A stretch of DNA of 32,400 nt from an uncultured Nitrosomonadales bacterium (GCA_903915035.1 CAIWRI010000049.1:1-32400), one strand, 5' to 3'. Positions 1 to 9,422 are shown, counted from the stretch's first letter. The notes: a model not told the origin generated them from the letters alone. Numbers and translations are program-made.

Positions 1-9
1 AGGCGGCGG

Positions 10-282
10 GACTGGCACGGCGGGCGCGGTGAGTGGCGCCTAAGAGTCGGCGACCGGCGCCTAAGGCACTGAGACTGGAGCCTCAGGCGCTCAGACATGC
101 GCCTAAGGCACTGAGACAGGCGCCTAAGGCGGTCAGACCTACACCGGAGGCACTGAGACCGGCGCCTAAGGCGGTCAGACCCACACCGGAGGCATGGAGA
201 CCGGCGCCTAAGGCGCTAAGAGTGGAACCGGAGGCGCTGAGACTGGCGCCTAAGGCACGGTGACTGGCGCGGCAGGCGGCAG
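10..282. repeat. 21-bp tandem repeat array, 13 units
   Basis: Thirteen consecutive 21-base units lie in exact register from position 10 to 282, with a consensus close to GACTGGCGCCTAAGGCACTGA. Variation is by substitution only; no unit gains or loses a base. A 42-base higher-order period shows at 136-219, where the CCGGAGGC variant alternates with the GCGCCTAAGGC form. The first and last units are the most diverged, and the array may continue left of the window. Because 21 is divisible by three, both strands stay open: the plus strand would read as heptapeptides of the APKALRP type and the minus strand as Gly/Ala/Leu/Ser-rich heptapeptides. The plus frame has only a GTG start directly after a stop and no ribosome site, so I treat the array as non-coding. 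The stretch 283-397 between the array and the end of pgm holds nothing I recognise. Confidence 0.9.
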
Positions 283-397
283 GCATGCGGCGGGAACTTT
301 CAGGCCGCGTGAATTATCCCGCCCTGCGCTAGCTGTCAAGCGAGTTCGCCTGCAGCTAAGTCTTATCAAGCCGATTGATCTACTAAGAATTATTCAA

Positions 398-2053
<1,656 letters not shown>

Positions 2054-2186
2054 TTAAGTCGCTGCGGTATCTTACACCAATTAAAAACGCTTGCCAGCAG
2101 GGGTTTTTTAGTCGCATGCAGATGACTTCACCTGACAGCGCTGTTTCCTGCAATAATTACAACAAAATAACGCAAGGAGAAAAAGC

Positions 2187-2849
2187 ATGATGAGTCAGGA
2201 TGATTTAAAGCGTGCAGTCGCTATCGCAGCGATTGAATATGTACCCGCAGATTGTATTGTGGGCGTGGGAACCGGCTCAACCGCCAATTTTTTTATTGAT
2301 GAGCTGGCCAAAATCAAAAATAGGATACGCGGTGCCGTGGCAAGCTCCGAGGCTTCAGCTTCGCGTTTGCGGGGACATGGCATTGAGGTGCTGTCGCTCA
2401 ATGAGGCGGGCGGCTTACAGGTCTATGTGGATGGTGCAGATGAAATCACGCATCACCTGCATATGATTAAAGGGGGCGGCGGCGCGCTGACTCGCGAGAA
2501 AATTGTCGCGGGCGCAAGCCGGCAATTCATCTGTCTGTGTGATGCCAGCAAGCTGGTGGATATGCTGGGTAAATTTCCTCTGCCGGTTGAAGTGATTCCG
2601 ATGGCTAAGAGTTCTGTCGCGCGCCAACTTGTCGCGCTGGGCGGGCAGCCGGTGTTGCGTGAAGGTTTTACCACGGATAACGGCAACGTGATTCTGGATG
2701 TGCACGGCTTAAAAATTCTCAATCCGGTTGAACTGGAATCAGCACTGGATCATATCGCCGGGATAGTCACCAATGGATTGTTTGCGCGTCGTCCTGCTGA
2801 TGTGTTGTTATTGAGCACAGCAGAAGGCGTCAGGAAAATGACAGCCTAA
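2187..2849 (+). CDS. rpiA: Ribose-5-phosphate isomerase A
   Basis: RpiA interconverts ribose 5-phosphate and ribulose 5-phosphate in the non-oxidative pentose phosphate pathway. The 220-residue length is normal for the family. The phosphate-binding GVGTGST loop is near residue 26. The VDGADE motif gives Asp82 and Asp85, and [11 protein letters not shown] gives Lys95 and the catalytic base Glu104, matching the E. coli enzyme one position along. An AAGGAG ribosome site at 2174-2179 supports the ATG at 2187, although 2190 is also possible. It stands alone; phoU follows after 84 bases with its own regulatory site. A weak promoter-like pair, CTGACA near 2132 and ATAATT near 2153, lies upstream. 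Confidence 0.97.
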   Translation: MMSQDDLKRAVAIAAIEYVPADCIVGVGTGSTANFFIDELAKIKNRIRGAVASSEASASRLRGHGIEVLSLNEAGGLQVYVDGADEITHHLHMIKGGGGALTREKIVAGASRQFICLCDASKLVDMLGKFPLPVEVIPMAKSSVARQLVALGGQPVLREGFTTDNGNVILDVHGLKILNPVELESALDHIAGIVTNGLFARRPADVLLLSTAEGVRKMTA

Positions 2850-2866
2850 TTGCCGGGTATTATAAG

Positions 2867-2885
2867 TTGTCATAAAACAGTCACA
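2867..2885 (+). promoter_or_regulatory. Pho box (PhoB-binding site) upstream of phoU
   Basis: The sequence TTGTCATAAAACAGTCACA is made of two 7-base direct repeats of the TGTCA type separated by four A/T-rich bases. It agrees with the E. coli pstS Pho box at about 16 of 19 positions. In PhoB-dependent promoters the box replaces the -35 element and the -10 lies 9-11 bases further on; here TAGAAT at 2895-2900 fits. The box is 49 bases before the phoU start codon. It predicts that phoU-ppx is induced under phosphate starvation by PhoB. The match is by eye, without a score against background. Confidence 0.72.
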
Positions 2886-2933
2886 GTATTGTATTAGAAT
2901 ATACCGTTTAATAATCACGAGTGAGGTTATGCC

Positions 2934-3647
2934 ATGAATATTACTGAACACACCTCCAAGCGCTTTGACGTTGAACTGGAGTCAATACGTTCACATGTGC
3001 TGCAGATGGGCGGGTTGGTAGAAAGTCAGATCAAGAGTGCCATCATGTCACTGGTGGAGGGTGATATTGACCTGATGAATCGCGTGATTGAAGATGATCA
3101 TCGTGTTAATGCGATGGAGGTCAAAATAGATGAAGCCTGCAGTCAGGTGATTGCGAAGCGTCAGCCGACGGCCAGTGATTTGCGTCTGGTGATGATGGTG
3201 GTTAAGACAATTACTGATCTGGAACGTATCGGTGATGAAGCAGAGAAAATCGCACGCATGGGCAAGTTATTGTTAGAAGAGCGTGGTCTTGCGATTCCGC
3301 GTTATCATGAAGTCAGGCATGCCTCTGAAATTGCTGTGGAGATGCTGAGGAAGTCGCTGGATGCCTTTGCCCGCCTGGATGTTCTGATGGCCGCCGAAGT
3401 GGTGCGACAGGATGACGAGGTGGACAAGGAGTTTCGTGCCATTATGCGTTACCTGATCACCTTTATGATGGAGGATCCGCGCACGATTTCCACTTCGCTG
3501 GAAATTCTGTTTGTGGCGAAGGCGATTGAGCGGATTGGCGATCATGCCAAGAATATTTCCGAATATGTCATTTATATGGTCAAGGGCCGTGATGTACGTC
3601 ATGTCTCCCTTGAAGAAATTGAACGTGAGATTTTAAAAGCAGAATAA
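2934..3647 (+). CDS. phoU: Phosphate signalling protein PhoU
   Basis: PhoU is a cytoplasmic helical-bundle protein that links the Pst phosphate transporter to the PhoR/PhoB two-component system and represses it when phosphate is plentiful. The 237-residue protein has the two tandem PhoU three-helix repeats, with the E/DxxxD metal-binding patterns visible in TDLERIGDEAEKIA (about 92-105) and AIERIGDHAKNISEY (about 197-211). The ATG at 2934 has a GAGG ribosome site a few bases upstream. The stop codon shares one base with the ppx start (TAATG), so the two are probably translationally coupled. It is unusual in not being at the end of a pstSCAB operon here; no pst gene is in the window. Confidence 0.96.
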   Translation: MNITEHTSKRFDVELESIRSHVLQMGGLVESQIKSAIMSLVEGDIDLMNRVIEDDHRVNAMEVKIDEACSQVIAKRQPTASDLRLVMMVVKTITDLERIGDEAEKIARMGKLLLEERGLAIPRYHEVRHASEIAVEMLRKSLDAFARLDVLMAAEVVRQDDEVDKEFRAIMRYLITFMMEDPRTISTSLEILFVAKAIERIGDHAKNISEYVIYMVKGRDVRHVSLEEIEREILKAE

Positions 3648-5122
3648 TGGAACAACACCCCGTCCTTGCCGCCGTTGATTTAGGTTCAAATAGTTTCAGA
3701 CTACAAGTTGCCAGGGTAGAGGAAGAACAGATATACATGCTCGATGGCCTGCGTGAGCCGGTTCGTCTGGCATCCGGACTGACGGCTGATAATTATCTGG
3801 ATGAAGCGGCTTGTCAGCGGGCGCTTGAGGCGCTTGCACGCTTCGCTGAGCGATTGCGCGGCTTGCCGCCTGAAGCGGTCCGTGTCGTGGGTACCAACTC
3901 ACTGCGTGTGGCGAAAAATGCCGCCGTGTTTATTGCTCAGGCTGAAAAGATACTGGGTTTCCCGATAGAAGTCATCGCCGGTCGTGAAGAGGCCAGGTTG
4001 ATTTACATGGGGGTGGCGCATGGTTTGCCACAGTCGGATGAGCAATTGCTGGTCATGGACATCGGTGGCGGTTCGACCGAGTTTATTATCGGACATGGCC
4101 TGACTCCGCTCAAGCTGGAAAGTCTGCATATGGGTTGCGTCAGTTTCAGCAGTCGTTACTTCCCGGAAGGAAAAGTCACCAGAAGTAATCTGCTCCGGGC
4201 TGAGCTTGCCGCTCGCTGTGAATTGCAAAATATCGTTGCTGACTATAAAGGCCAGTGGCAAAAGGCGATTGGTTCTTCCGGCACAGCCAAGGCGATCGCT
4301 GAGATTCTGGAATTGAACGGTTTTAGCAAGAGTGGAATTACCCGTGAAGGACTCGATATTTTGCGCGGTCACCTGCTCAGAGTCGGGGATGTGCATAAGT
4401 TGAATCTGCTGGGGTTGCGACCGGATCGCATCCCGGCGCTGGCGGGGGGGTTTGTAATCATGTATGCCGCCTTTGATGAATTAGGTATCACCTCGATGCA
4501 ACTGGGGTTGAGCGCGTTGCGCGAAGGGGTGTTGTACGATTTGTGGGGACGTTTTCACAACAATGACATGCGCGATGTCACTGTGCAGCATTTTGAACGT
4601 CGCTATCATGTCGATTCCAGGCAGGTGGTGCGTGTAGCCAATTTATCCAACATGCTGGCCCGTCAGTTCTTCGGTGCCTATGCGAATCCCGCCGCGCTGC
4701 AGGTTTTAGGCTGGGTTGCGCATTTGCATGGCGTGGGTATTCGCGTCGCACACAGCGGATATCACAAGCATACCGCTTATATTCTTGCCAATGCGGATAT
4801 GCCGGGATTCTCAAAGAAGGAACAGAACAGGCTGAGTTTGCTGGCGCTGGCACATCGCGGCAGTCTGAAAAAGTTGCAAGACCAGCTTACAGGCCGCGAG
4901 GATTGCTTGCTGGCGATGAGCTTACGTCTGGCCGCGCTGTTTTACCGCAATCGCAGCGACGTTCTGCTGCCTGATTTGAAAGCGGATTTTAATGGCACGA
5001 AATACGCTCTTGCCATGGATGCTGACTGGTTGCTGCAAAATCCGTTGACGGAGGCCGCATTGCAGGAGGATGTGAAACAGTGGAAGTCGCTGGGCATCGT
5101 TCTGCAGATTACCAGGCAATAG
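3647..5122 (+). CDS. ppx: Exopolyphosphatase (Ppx/GppA family)
   Basis: This phosphatase releases phosphate from the ends of polyphosphate chains; family members can also hydrolyse pppGpp. The 491-residue protein has the actin-like ASKHA fold: a first phosphate loop DLGSNSFR at 11-18, AGREEARLI near 111-119 with the catalytic glutamate, and a second phosphate loop DIGGGSTEF at 138-146. A C-terminal HD-like helical domain carries HLHGVGIRVAHSGYHKH. Length and the extra C-terminal domain favour Ppx over the short GppA forms, though both share this architecture. The start overlaps the phoU stop by one base, and the Pho box before phoU would place both under phosphate control. A GC-rich stem-loop follows at 5175-5199. 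Confidence 0.93.
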   Translation: MEQHPVLAAVDLGSNSFRLQVARVEEEQIYMLDGLREPVRLASGLTADNYLDEAACQRALEALARFAERLRGLPPEAVRVVGTNSLRVAKNAAVFIAQAEKILGFPIEVIAGREEARLIYMGVAHGLPQSDEQLLVMDIGGGSTEFIIGHGLTPLKLESLHMGCVSFSSRYFPEGKVTRSNLLRAELAARCELQNIVADYKGQWQKAIGSSGTAKAIAEILELNGFSKSGITREGLDILRGHLLRVGDVHKLNLLGLRPDRIPALAGGFVIMYAAFDELGITSMQLGLSALREGVLYDLWGRFHNNDMRDVTVQHFERRYHVDSRQVVRVANLSNMLARQFFGAYANPAALQVLGWVAHLHGVGIRVAHSGYHKHTAYILANADMPGFSKKEQNRLSLLALAHRGSLKKLQDQLTGREDCLLAMSLRLAALFYRNRSDVLLPDLKADFNGTKYALAMDADWLLQNPLTEAALQEDVKQWKSLGIVLQITRQ

Positions 5123-5174
5123 CAGCGCCTGAGTTAGTGCCCGGCAGTCGTAGCTGAAGCTGGCATCATAATTC

Positions 5175-5199
5175 AGCCCGGGGCGTGAAGCCCAGGGCT
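5175..5199. other. GC-rich stem-loop between convergent genes
   Basis: AGCCCGGGGC and GCCCAGGGCT form a 10-base stem with one mismatch around the loop GTGAA. It lies between the convergent ppx and bacterioferritin-like genes. No run of T follows on either strand, so it is not a classic intrinsic terminator. It could be a REP-like palindrome or part of a factor-dependent transcription end. Confidence 0.5.
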
Positions 5200-5243
5200 A
5201 AGATGTGAACATGATGAGAATAACGCAGCACTGCGAAAATAAA

Positions 5244-5666
5244 CTACCGGCTCAGTGCATTGGCGATATCGCGTTTGTGTTCTTCTTCCTGAATCAGGAT
5301 ATCTTCCAGCATGCGTCGCAGTCCGTATTCCTTGAGGGCTTCAGCTTGTCCTATGCGTTCCTTGTAGCGCGCAATGGCATTTTCCTCGCCGGCCAAATCC
5401 TGTTTAAGCATTTCCAGACTATCTGCCGACATCTCGCGTTTTTCCACATCTATCGTAGGGATGCCGCCTAAAAAATCAATTTGCTCGGACAGCATCACCG
5501 CATGCTGCATTTCTTCCTGCGCGTGAATCAGCAACTCCTTTTGGATCGAATCGAATTGCGCGCCGTTGATGGTCGCAGCGTGTTGCACATACTGCACGGC
5601 TGCTGCGTATTCCCATTCCAGATCCTTATTCAGTTCCGACAACAGCTTTTTCATGGTGATTTTCAT
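5244..5666 (-). CDS. Bacterioferritin-like diiron protein
   Basis: This is a 140-residue four-helix ferritin-like protein, probably for iron storage or oxidation. The diiron ligands are all visible: Glu19, Glu52 and His55 in EEMQH, Glu94 in GEENAI, and Glu127 and His130 in EEEH. Met53 sits where bacterioferritin has its haem-ligand methionine (compare DEMKH in E. coli Bfr). At 140 residues it is shorter than the usual 155-160, so it may belong to a related small ferritin-like group rather than true Bfr. The start at 5666 is chosen over 5705 because AGGAG lies seven bases upstream of it. It is transcribed alone and converges on ppx. Confidence 0.85.
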   Translation of the reverse strand: MKITMKKLLSELNKDLEWEYAAAVQYVQHAATINGAQFDSIQKELLIHAQEEMQHAVMLSEQIDFLGGIPTIDVEKREMSADSLEMLKQDLAGEENAIARYKERIGQAEALKEYGLRRMLEDILIQEEEHKRDIANALSR

Positions 5667-5790
5667 TTGGTAATCTCCTGATTGATTGTTATAGGTGCAG
5701 AACATCTTAGCAACTCGCAGCTCACTGCGCTACCCCGGCAGGCGCCTAGCCTGACAGAATCGCGCAGCAGAAAGGCAAGTATGTAAGGAG

Positions 5791-5819
5791 CGGCCTGAAC
5801 GGTTAATCGATTCAGGCCG
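5791..5819. terminator. Stem-loop after the yidB-like gene
   Basis: CGGCCTGAA and TTCAGGCCG pair perfectly over nine bases around an 11-base loop, starting six bases beyond the stop codon of the minus-strand YidB-like gene. The position suits a transcription end for that gene. There is no clear T run on the minus side; four T's follow on the plus side. Its function as a terminator is therefore uncertain. Confidence 0.45.
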
Positions 5820-5824
5820 ACGTT

Positions 5825-6235
5825 TTATACCGATTTACTGTTGAAGAGTCCCGACAATAGCTGAGCGATTTCCGAACCATTCTCGGGTAGTTCTCCATTC
5901 GGTGTCATCTGGTTAACCAGGTGCGGCAGCATGCCCGCCAGCGTGCTCGCAGCCAAGGTGCTGTCGATACCCAGTTTCCCCGCGACCTCCTGGATGACAG
6001 ATGAACCCAGTGCTGATTCGAGTTGCTCGCCTGTAATCGGTAAACTCTGTCCGTTGCCTATCCATGAAGTAACTTTCTCTCCTAAACCCGCCTGGTTAAA
6101 TTTGGCGATCAGGCCTGAAATCCCGCCGATTCCCGGACTGTTTAGTAAACTCATGACTGAACCTAGTATTCCGCCCTGATTAGCGCCCTCTGCCTGACTT
6201 TCAATGGCCCCGGCGATTGAATCGAATAATCCCAT
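5825..6235 (-). CDS. YidB/DUF937 family protein
   Basis: This 136-residue protein belongs to the YidB-like DUF937 family, whose biochemical function is not established. The N-terminal MGLFDSIAGAI, the glycine-rich middle (ILGSVMSLLNSPGIGGISG), the GLGEKVTSWIGNGQSLPIT segment and the C-terminal LAGMLPHLVNQMTPNGELP are all characteristic of the family. No signal peptide or membrane segment is seen. An AGGAG ribosome site in the reverse strand of 6241-6248 supports the ATG at 6235. It is divergent from ettA across about 120 bases and may end at the stem-loop 5791-5819. Confidence 0.88.
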   Translation of the reverse strand: MGLFDSIAGAIESQAEGANQGGILGSVMSLLNSPGIGGISGLIAKFNQAGLGEKVTSWIGNGQSLPITGEQLESALGSSVIQEVAGKLGIDSTLAASTLAGMLPHLVNQMTPNGELPENGSEIAQLLSGLFNSKSV

Positions 6236-6354
6236 GTATTGCTCCTTTTTTTGATTGACAGTTATAGCTACAGTTAAAAATGAGCCATTTTGTTTTTTTG
6301 CGGGGCAGTTTGCGGTAAGCTATGCGCTTTCCAAAATCGCACAACAGAACTATT

Positions 6355-8019
6355 ATGGCTCAATATGTAATGTCTATGCTCCGCGTGAGCAAAATCGTAC
6401 CCCCTAAACGTCAGATCATCAAGGATATTTCCTTGAGCTTTTTTCCGGGTGCAAAGATTGGGCTGCTTGGGCTTAACGGTTCAGGTAAATCTACCGTGCT
6501 GCGTATCATGGCAGGCGTGGACAAAGAGTACGACGGTGAAGTGCAGCATCTGCCGAATATTCGGATCGGTTATCTGGCGCAGGAGCCGCAGCTCAATCCC
6601 GACAACACCGTGCGTCAGGAAGTCGAAGAGGCTTTGGGCGAAGTGATGCAGGCGCAGCAGAAATTAGACGATGTGTATGCAGCCTATGCAGAGGAAGATG
6701 CCGATTTCGACGCGCTTGCGGCGGAACAGGCGCGGCTGGAAAATATCATCGCCGCGGCAGGTTCGGGTTCTGACCAGTTGATGGAAATTGCCGCCGATGC
6801 ACTGCGTCTGCCGGAATGGGATGCGGTAATTAAGAATCTGTCAGGCGGTGAGAAGCGCCGCGTCGCCCTTTGCAAATTGTTGCTGGATAAGCCGGACATG
6901 CTGCTGCTGGATGAGCCGACCAATCATCTGGATGCGGAATCGGTGGAATGGCTGGAGCAGTTTCTGGTGCGCTTCCCCGGCACAGTAGTCGCTGTTACCC
7001 ATGATCGCTACTTCCTCGACAACGCGGCCGAATGGATACTGGAACTGGATCGCGGTCACGGCATTCCGTGGAAGGGTAATTATTCCTCCTGGCTGGAGCA
7101 GAAGGGCGCGCGTTTAGCGACTGAGAACAAACAGCTCGATGCGCACGCCAAGGCGATGAAGCAGGAGCTGGAATGGGTACGTCAGAATCCTAAGGGGCGT
7201 CAGGCAAAATCTAAGGCGCGTATCGCACGCTTCGAGGAACTCAATTCGCAGGAACACCAGCAGCGCAACGAGACTCAGGAAATTTTCATCCCCGTGGGGG
7301 AGCGTCTGGGCAATGAAGTCATTGAGTTCGACGGGGTCTCCAAGGCCTATGGCGATCGCTTGCTGATCGATAATCTCAGCTTCAAGGTGCCTGCAGGCGC
7401 GATCGTCGGGATCATCGGCCCGAACGGCGCGGGTAAGTCCACGCTGTTCCGCATGATCACAGGGAAAGAGCAGCCTGATTCCGGTGAGGTCAAGATCGGT
7501 TCCACCGTGAAGATCGCGCATGTCGATCAGGCGCGCGACTCGCTGGAAAACGAAAAGACCGTGTTCGAAGCGATTTCAGGCGGCAATGAAATCCTCACAG
7601 TCGGCAAATATGAAACCCCGGCGCGCGCTTACATTGGACGCTTTAACTTCAAGGGCGGCGATCAGACCAAGCTGGTCGGTCAACTCTCCGGCGGTGAACG
7701 CGGTCGATTGCATCTGGCTCAGACACTGATTTCCGGCTGTAATGTGCTGCTGCTGGATGAACCGTCCAACGATCTGGATGTGGAAACCCTGCGTGCGCTG
7801 GAAGACGCGCTGCTGGAATTTGCCGGTTGCGTGGCGGTAATCTCCCATGATCGCTGGTTTCTGGATCGTATTGCCACGCATATTCTGGCTTGCGAAGGCG
7901 ATTCAAAATGGGTGTTCTTCGACGGAAACTATCAGGAATATGAAGCGGATAAACGCAAACGTCTGGGCGAAGAAGGTGCGAAACCGAAGCGCATCCGCTA
8001 TAAGCCGATCAGCCGGTAA
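6355..8019 (+). CDS. ettA: Energy-dependent translational throttle protein EttA (ABC-F ATPase)
   Basis: EttA binds the ribosomal E site and gates entry into elongation according to the ATP/ADP ratio. The 554-residue protein has two ABC domains without membrane segments: Walker A GLNGSGKS at 39-46, the arm insertion typical of EttA, signature LSGGE and Walker B LLDEPTNHLD, then a linker rich in charged residues, and a second set GPNGAGKS, LSGGERG and LLDEPSNDLD. The second Walker B has Ser where Thr is usual, a mild change. The start at 6355 is chosen because MAQYVMSMLRVSKIVPPKR aligns with the known N-terminus of EttA; the frame is open back to 6322. It stands alone, divergent from the yidB-like gene. 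Confidence 0.95.
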   Translation: MAQYVMSMLRVSKIVPPKRQIIKDISLSFFPGAKIGLLGLNGSGKSTVLRIMAGVDKEYDGEVQHLPNIRIGYLAQEPQLNPDNTVRQEVEEALGEVMQAQQKLDDVYAAYAEEDADFDALAAEQARLENIIAAAGSGSDQLMEIAADALRLPEWDAVIKNLSGGEKRRVALCKLLLDKPDMLLLDEPTNHLDAESVEWLEQFLVRFPGTVVAVTHDRYFLDNAAEWILELDRGHGIPWKGNYSSWLEQKGARLATENKQLDAHAKAMKQELEWVRQNPKGRQAKSKARIARFEELNSQEHQQRNETQEIFIPVGERLGNEVIEFDGVSKAYGDRLLIDNLSFKVPAGAIVGIIGPNGAGKSTLFRMITGKEQPDSGEVKIGSTVKIAHVDQARDSLENEKTVFEAISGGNEILTVGKYETPARAYIGRFNFKGGDQTKLVGQLSGGERGRLHLAQTLISGCNVLLLDEPSNDLDVETLRALEDALLEFAGCVAVISHDRWFLDRIATHILACEGDSKWVFFDGNYQEYEADKRKRLGEEGAKPKRIRYKPISR

Positions 8020-8047
8020 ATTCAGGGCGCGAGCGATTTGAGCAAAC

Positions 8048-8360
8048 GCATTAGCCGGGCCGAATGGTGCGGGCAAGACTACTTTACCCGCGAATTTTTG
8101 CCCAGCGAAGCAGATTATCTCAATTTTGTGAATGCCGATCTGATTGCGACCGGGCTGTCGCCATTCGCGCCGGAATTGGTCGCCTTCAGGGCGGGCAGGC
8201 AACGACCATGAAAGCGCCTGTTTGCCATTCGAAGGACCCCGACCTGCAAAAAGTGCCTCAGGCATTATTGCGTGCGGCAGAAAAAGCGCGGCAACCCGCC
8301 GAACAAGCTGCTACAGGTTTTGTTGTGCGCCCGTCGCCCGATAATCGCAAAACTAAATAG
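8048..8360 (+). pseudogene. Remnant of a zeta-toxin-like kinase/ATPase gene
   Basis: Three reading frames each carry a piece of one protein. Frame one (8048-8083) reads ALAGPNGAGKTT, the Walker A loop of the zeta-toxin family. After a one-base loss near 8084, frame two reads TREFLPSEADYLNFVNADLI and then ATGLSPFAPELVAFRAGRQ, the next conserved block of that family, before a TGA at 8209-8211. Frame three (ending 8360) reads PQALLRAAEKARQPAEQA, which resembles the family's C-terminal tail. About 100 central codons are missing at the 8195-8205 junction, and the N-terminal strand and start codon are lost. It follows ettA directly on the same strand. The order and spacing of the first two blocks make the identification good; the assignment of the tail is less sure. 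Confidence 0.75.
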
Positions 8361-8394
8361 CCAGATGACGGCAGCGTGCTGCAATATCGCGGTG

Positions 8395-8439
8395 TAGCGA
8401 AGCTAGCTGGCGCCGTGCGTGTCAGGTAAAGCTTCGCTA
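8395..8439. repeat. 10-bp inverted repeat downstream of the zeta-like remnant
   Basis: TAGCGAAGCT at 8395-8404 and AGCTTCGCTA at 8430-8439 are perfect inverted copies around a 25-base spacer. The right arm is followed by AAAAA. It lies 34 bases beyond the remnant gene. It could be a terminator-like structure or the scar of a lost mobile element. Confidence 0.6.
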
Positions 8440-8504
8440 AAAACGAATACGCGCCGATGCACATGAATGGTCAGGCATGCCGGCTTGCAACAGGCGACAA
8501 ATAT

Positions 8505-8546
8505 GGGCAATGGCACACGACAATTTTGATGTGTCAAGCATTGCCC
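8505..8546. repeat. Inverted repeat downstream of the adhesin-E-like gene
   Basis: GGGCAATG (8505-8512) pairs with CATTGCCC (8539-8546), and inside it CACA pairs with TGTG after small bulges. The element lies 23 bases beyond the stop codon of the minus-strand secreted-protein gene. It lacks a convincing T run in that direction, so its role as a terminator is only possible. Confidence 0.5.
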
Positions 8547-8568
8547 GTACTTGTTAACATTTAACCGC

Positions 8569-9069
8569 TTACTGAGGCGCCCTGTCTCTCGACACCGGAA
8601 TTGATTCAACATACCTGCGTGTTGCGGAAAAAATGTCATTATCATCCACGGGGAAATAGTTCTTGTTATCCCTGTCATTTGGAAAATTAGCTGCACAAGA
8701 GATTTTATACACACCATATCCGGTTGAGCCTGGAGTCACACTGGATTCATAGTCTGAAGATTGGAAAGACCCGATAAATTTCCCGTCACTATCATATGTG
8801 GACATCGCCAGGTTTTGGATAGTACGCTTCGAGCAATTGATACGCCACCTGGATGCAGTTGCCCAGCTCCCGTCAGTATCACGCTTATTTTTTTGGACAA
8901 CTTTAACCCATAACGTCACCGTTCCATAGCCTTTCTCAACCGTTTTTTTATCAAAGAAATACAACGCGCTATCGGTATATACATTAATGTAATACCAGGA
9001 AGAGGCAACGGCGGATTGATTAAATAATGCGGAAGCCAAAAATACGATAATTAGTGAACAAAATTTCAT
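8569..9069 (-). CDS. Secreted protein with surface-adhesin-E-like domain
   Basis: A 166-residue exported protein. Residues 1-22 form a signal peptide (MKFCSLIIVFLASALFNQSA, then VAS before the likely cleavage). The mature part starts SSWYYINVYTDSALYFFDKKTV and has the tryptophan-valine block TVTLWVKVVQ, followed by two conserved cysteines (in INCSKRT and KISCAA). This layout resembles the small secreted Adhesin_E-like domain family, whose members are mostly uncharacterised. Function here is unknown. AAGGAG lies just upstream of the ATG at 9069, and a sigma-70-like promoter is visible at 9116-9144. Base composition is more AT-rich than its neighbours, and it borders degraded DNA, which hints at acquired DNA but does not prove it. 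Confidence 0.72.
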   Translation of the reverse strand: MKFCSLIIVFLASALFNQSAVASSWYYINVYTDSALYFFDKKTVEKGYGTVTLWVKVVQKNKRDTDGSWATASRWRINCSKRTIQNLAMSTYDSDGKFIGSFQSSDYESSVTPGSTGYGVYKISCAANFPNDRDNKNYFPVDDNDIFSATRRYVESIPVSRDRAPQ

Positions 9070-9115
9070 TGCGTACTCCTTATAGAGCAGTTGTTTTTAT
9101 TTAAATTTGCCGAAT

Positions 9116-9144
9116 ATTTTACGGCATTACCTTTTTGTGCACAA
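9116..9144 (-). promoter_or_regulatory. Candidate sigma-70 promoter of the adhesin-E-like gene
   Basis: On the minus strand TTGTGC (9139-9144) and TAAAAT (9116-9121) are separated by 17 bases. The predicted start would leave a leader of about 40 bases before the ATG at 9069. Spacing and -10 are good; the -35 matches four of six bases. Confidence 0.45.
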
Positions 9145-9394
9145 TTGGCACATACTGAATGTCTCACAGCGCCCATTTTAATAACACGAGGGGGGGCTGT
9201 AAATATACACTTAACACCTTATCAGCTAAGAACTTATTTAACTATAGGTAAGTACTTAAATGTTTCTAGTGAAATTCTTATGACATGTCGTGCCGGGCGC
9301 TGCGCACGGATCTAGTTTTTGAATATCGTTGAACGCTACAAATTGAATGTGCCGGTTTCATTTCGTAGCCGTAAGCGGTCAATCGGGCATCATT

Positions 9395-9422
9395 TTGCCT
9401 TTGTCTTCCTTTTAGTTACAAT
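9395..9422 (+). promoter_or_regulatory. Candidate sigma-70 promoter before the small ORF / KTSC genes
   Basis: TTGCCT (9395-9400) and TACAAT (9417-9422) are separated by 16 bases. The predicted start near 9429 is about 27 bases before the ATG at 9456, so it could drive the small ORF and the KTSC-flavoprotein-pepD series. Seen by eye only. Confidence 0.38.

Noticed and set aside
33-263. Open frame across the 21-bp array encoding a Pro/Lys/Arg heptapeptide repeat
   Set aside because: It begins at a GTG directly after a stop, has no ribosome site, and its openness follows from a 21-base unit lacking stops. The opposite strand is equally open.
330-356. Bulged stem-loop after the pgm stop codon
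   Set aside because: Pairing needs two bulges and there is no T run, so it is not supportable as a terminator.
6355-8019. Ser for Thr in the second Walker B segment of EttA (LLDEPSNDLD)
   Set aside because: A conservative change away from the catalytic glutamate; not likely to be functionally notable.
9091-9315. 74-codon plus-strand frame upstream of the KTSC region
   Set aside because: It starts opposite the adhesin-like gene's leader and promoter, has no ribosome site and no recognisable protein features.
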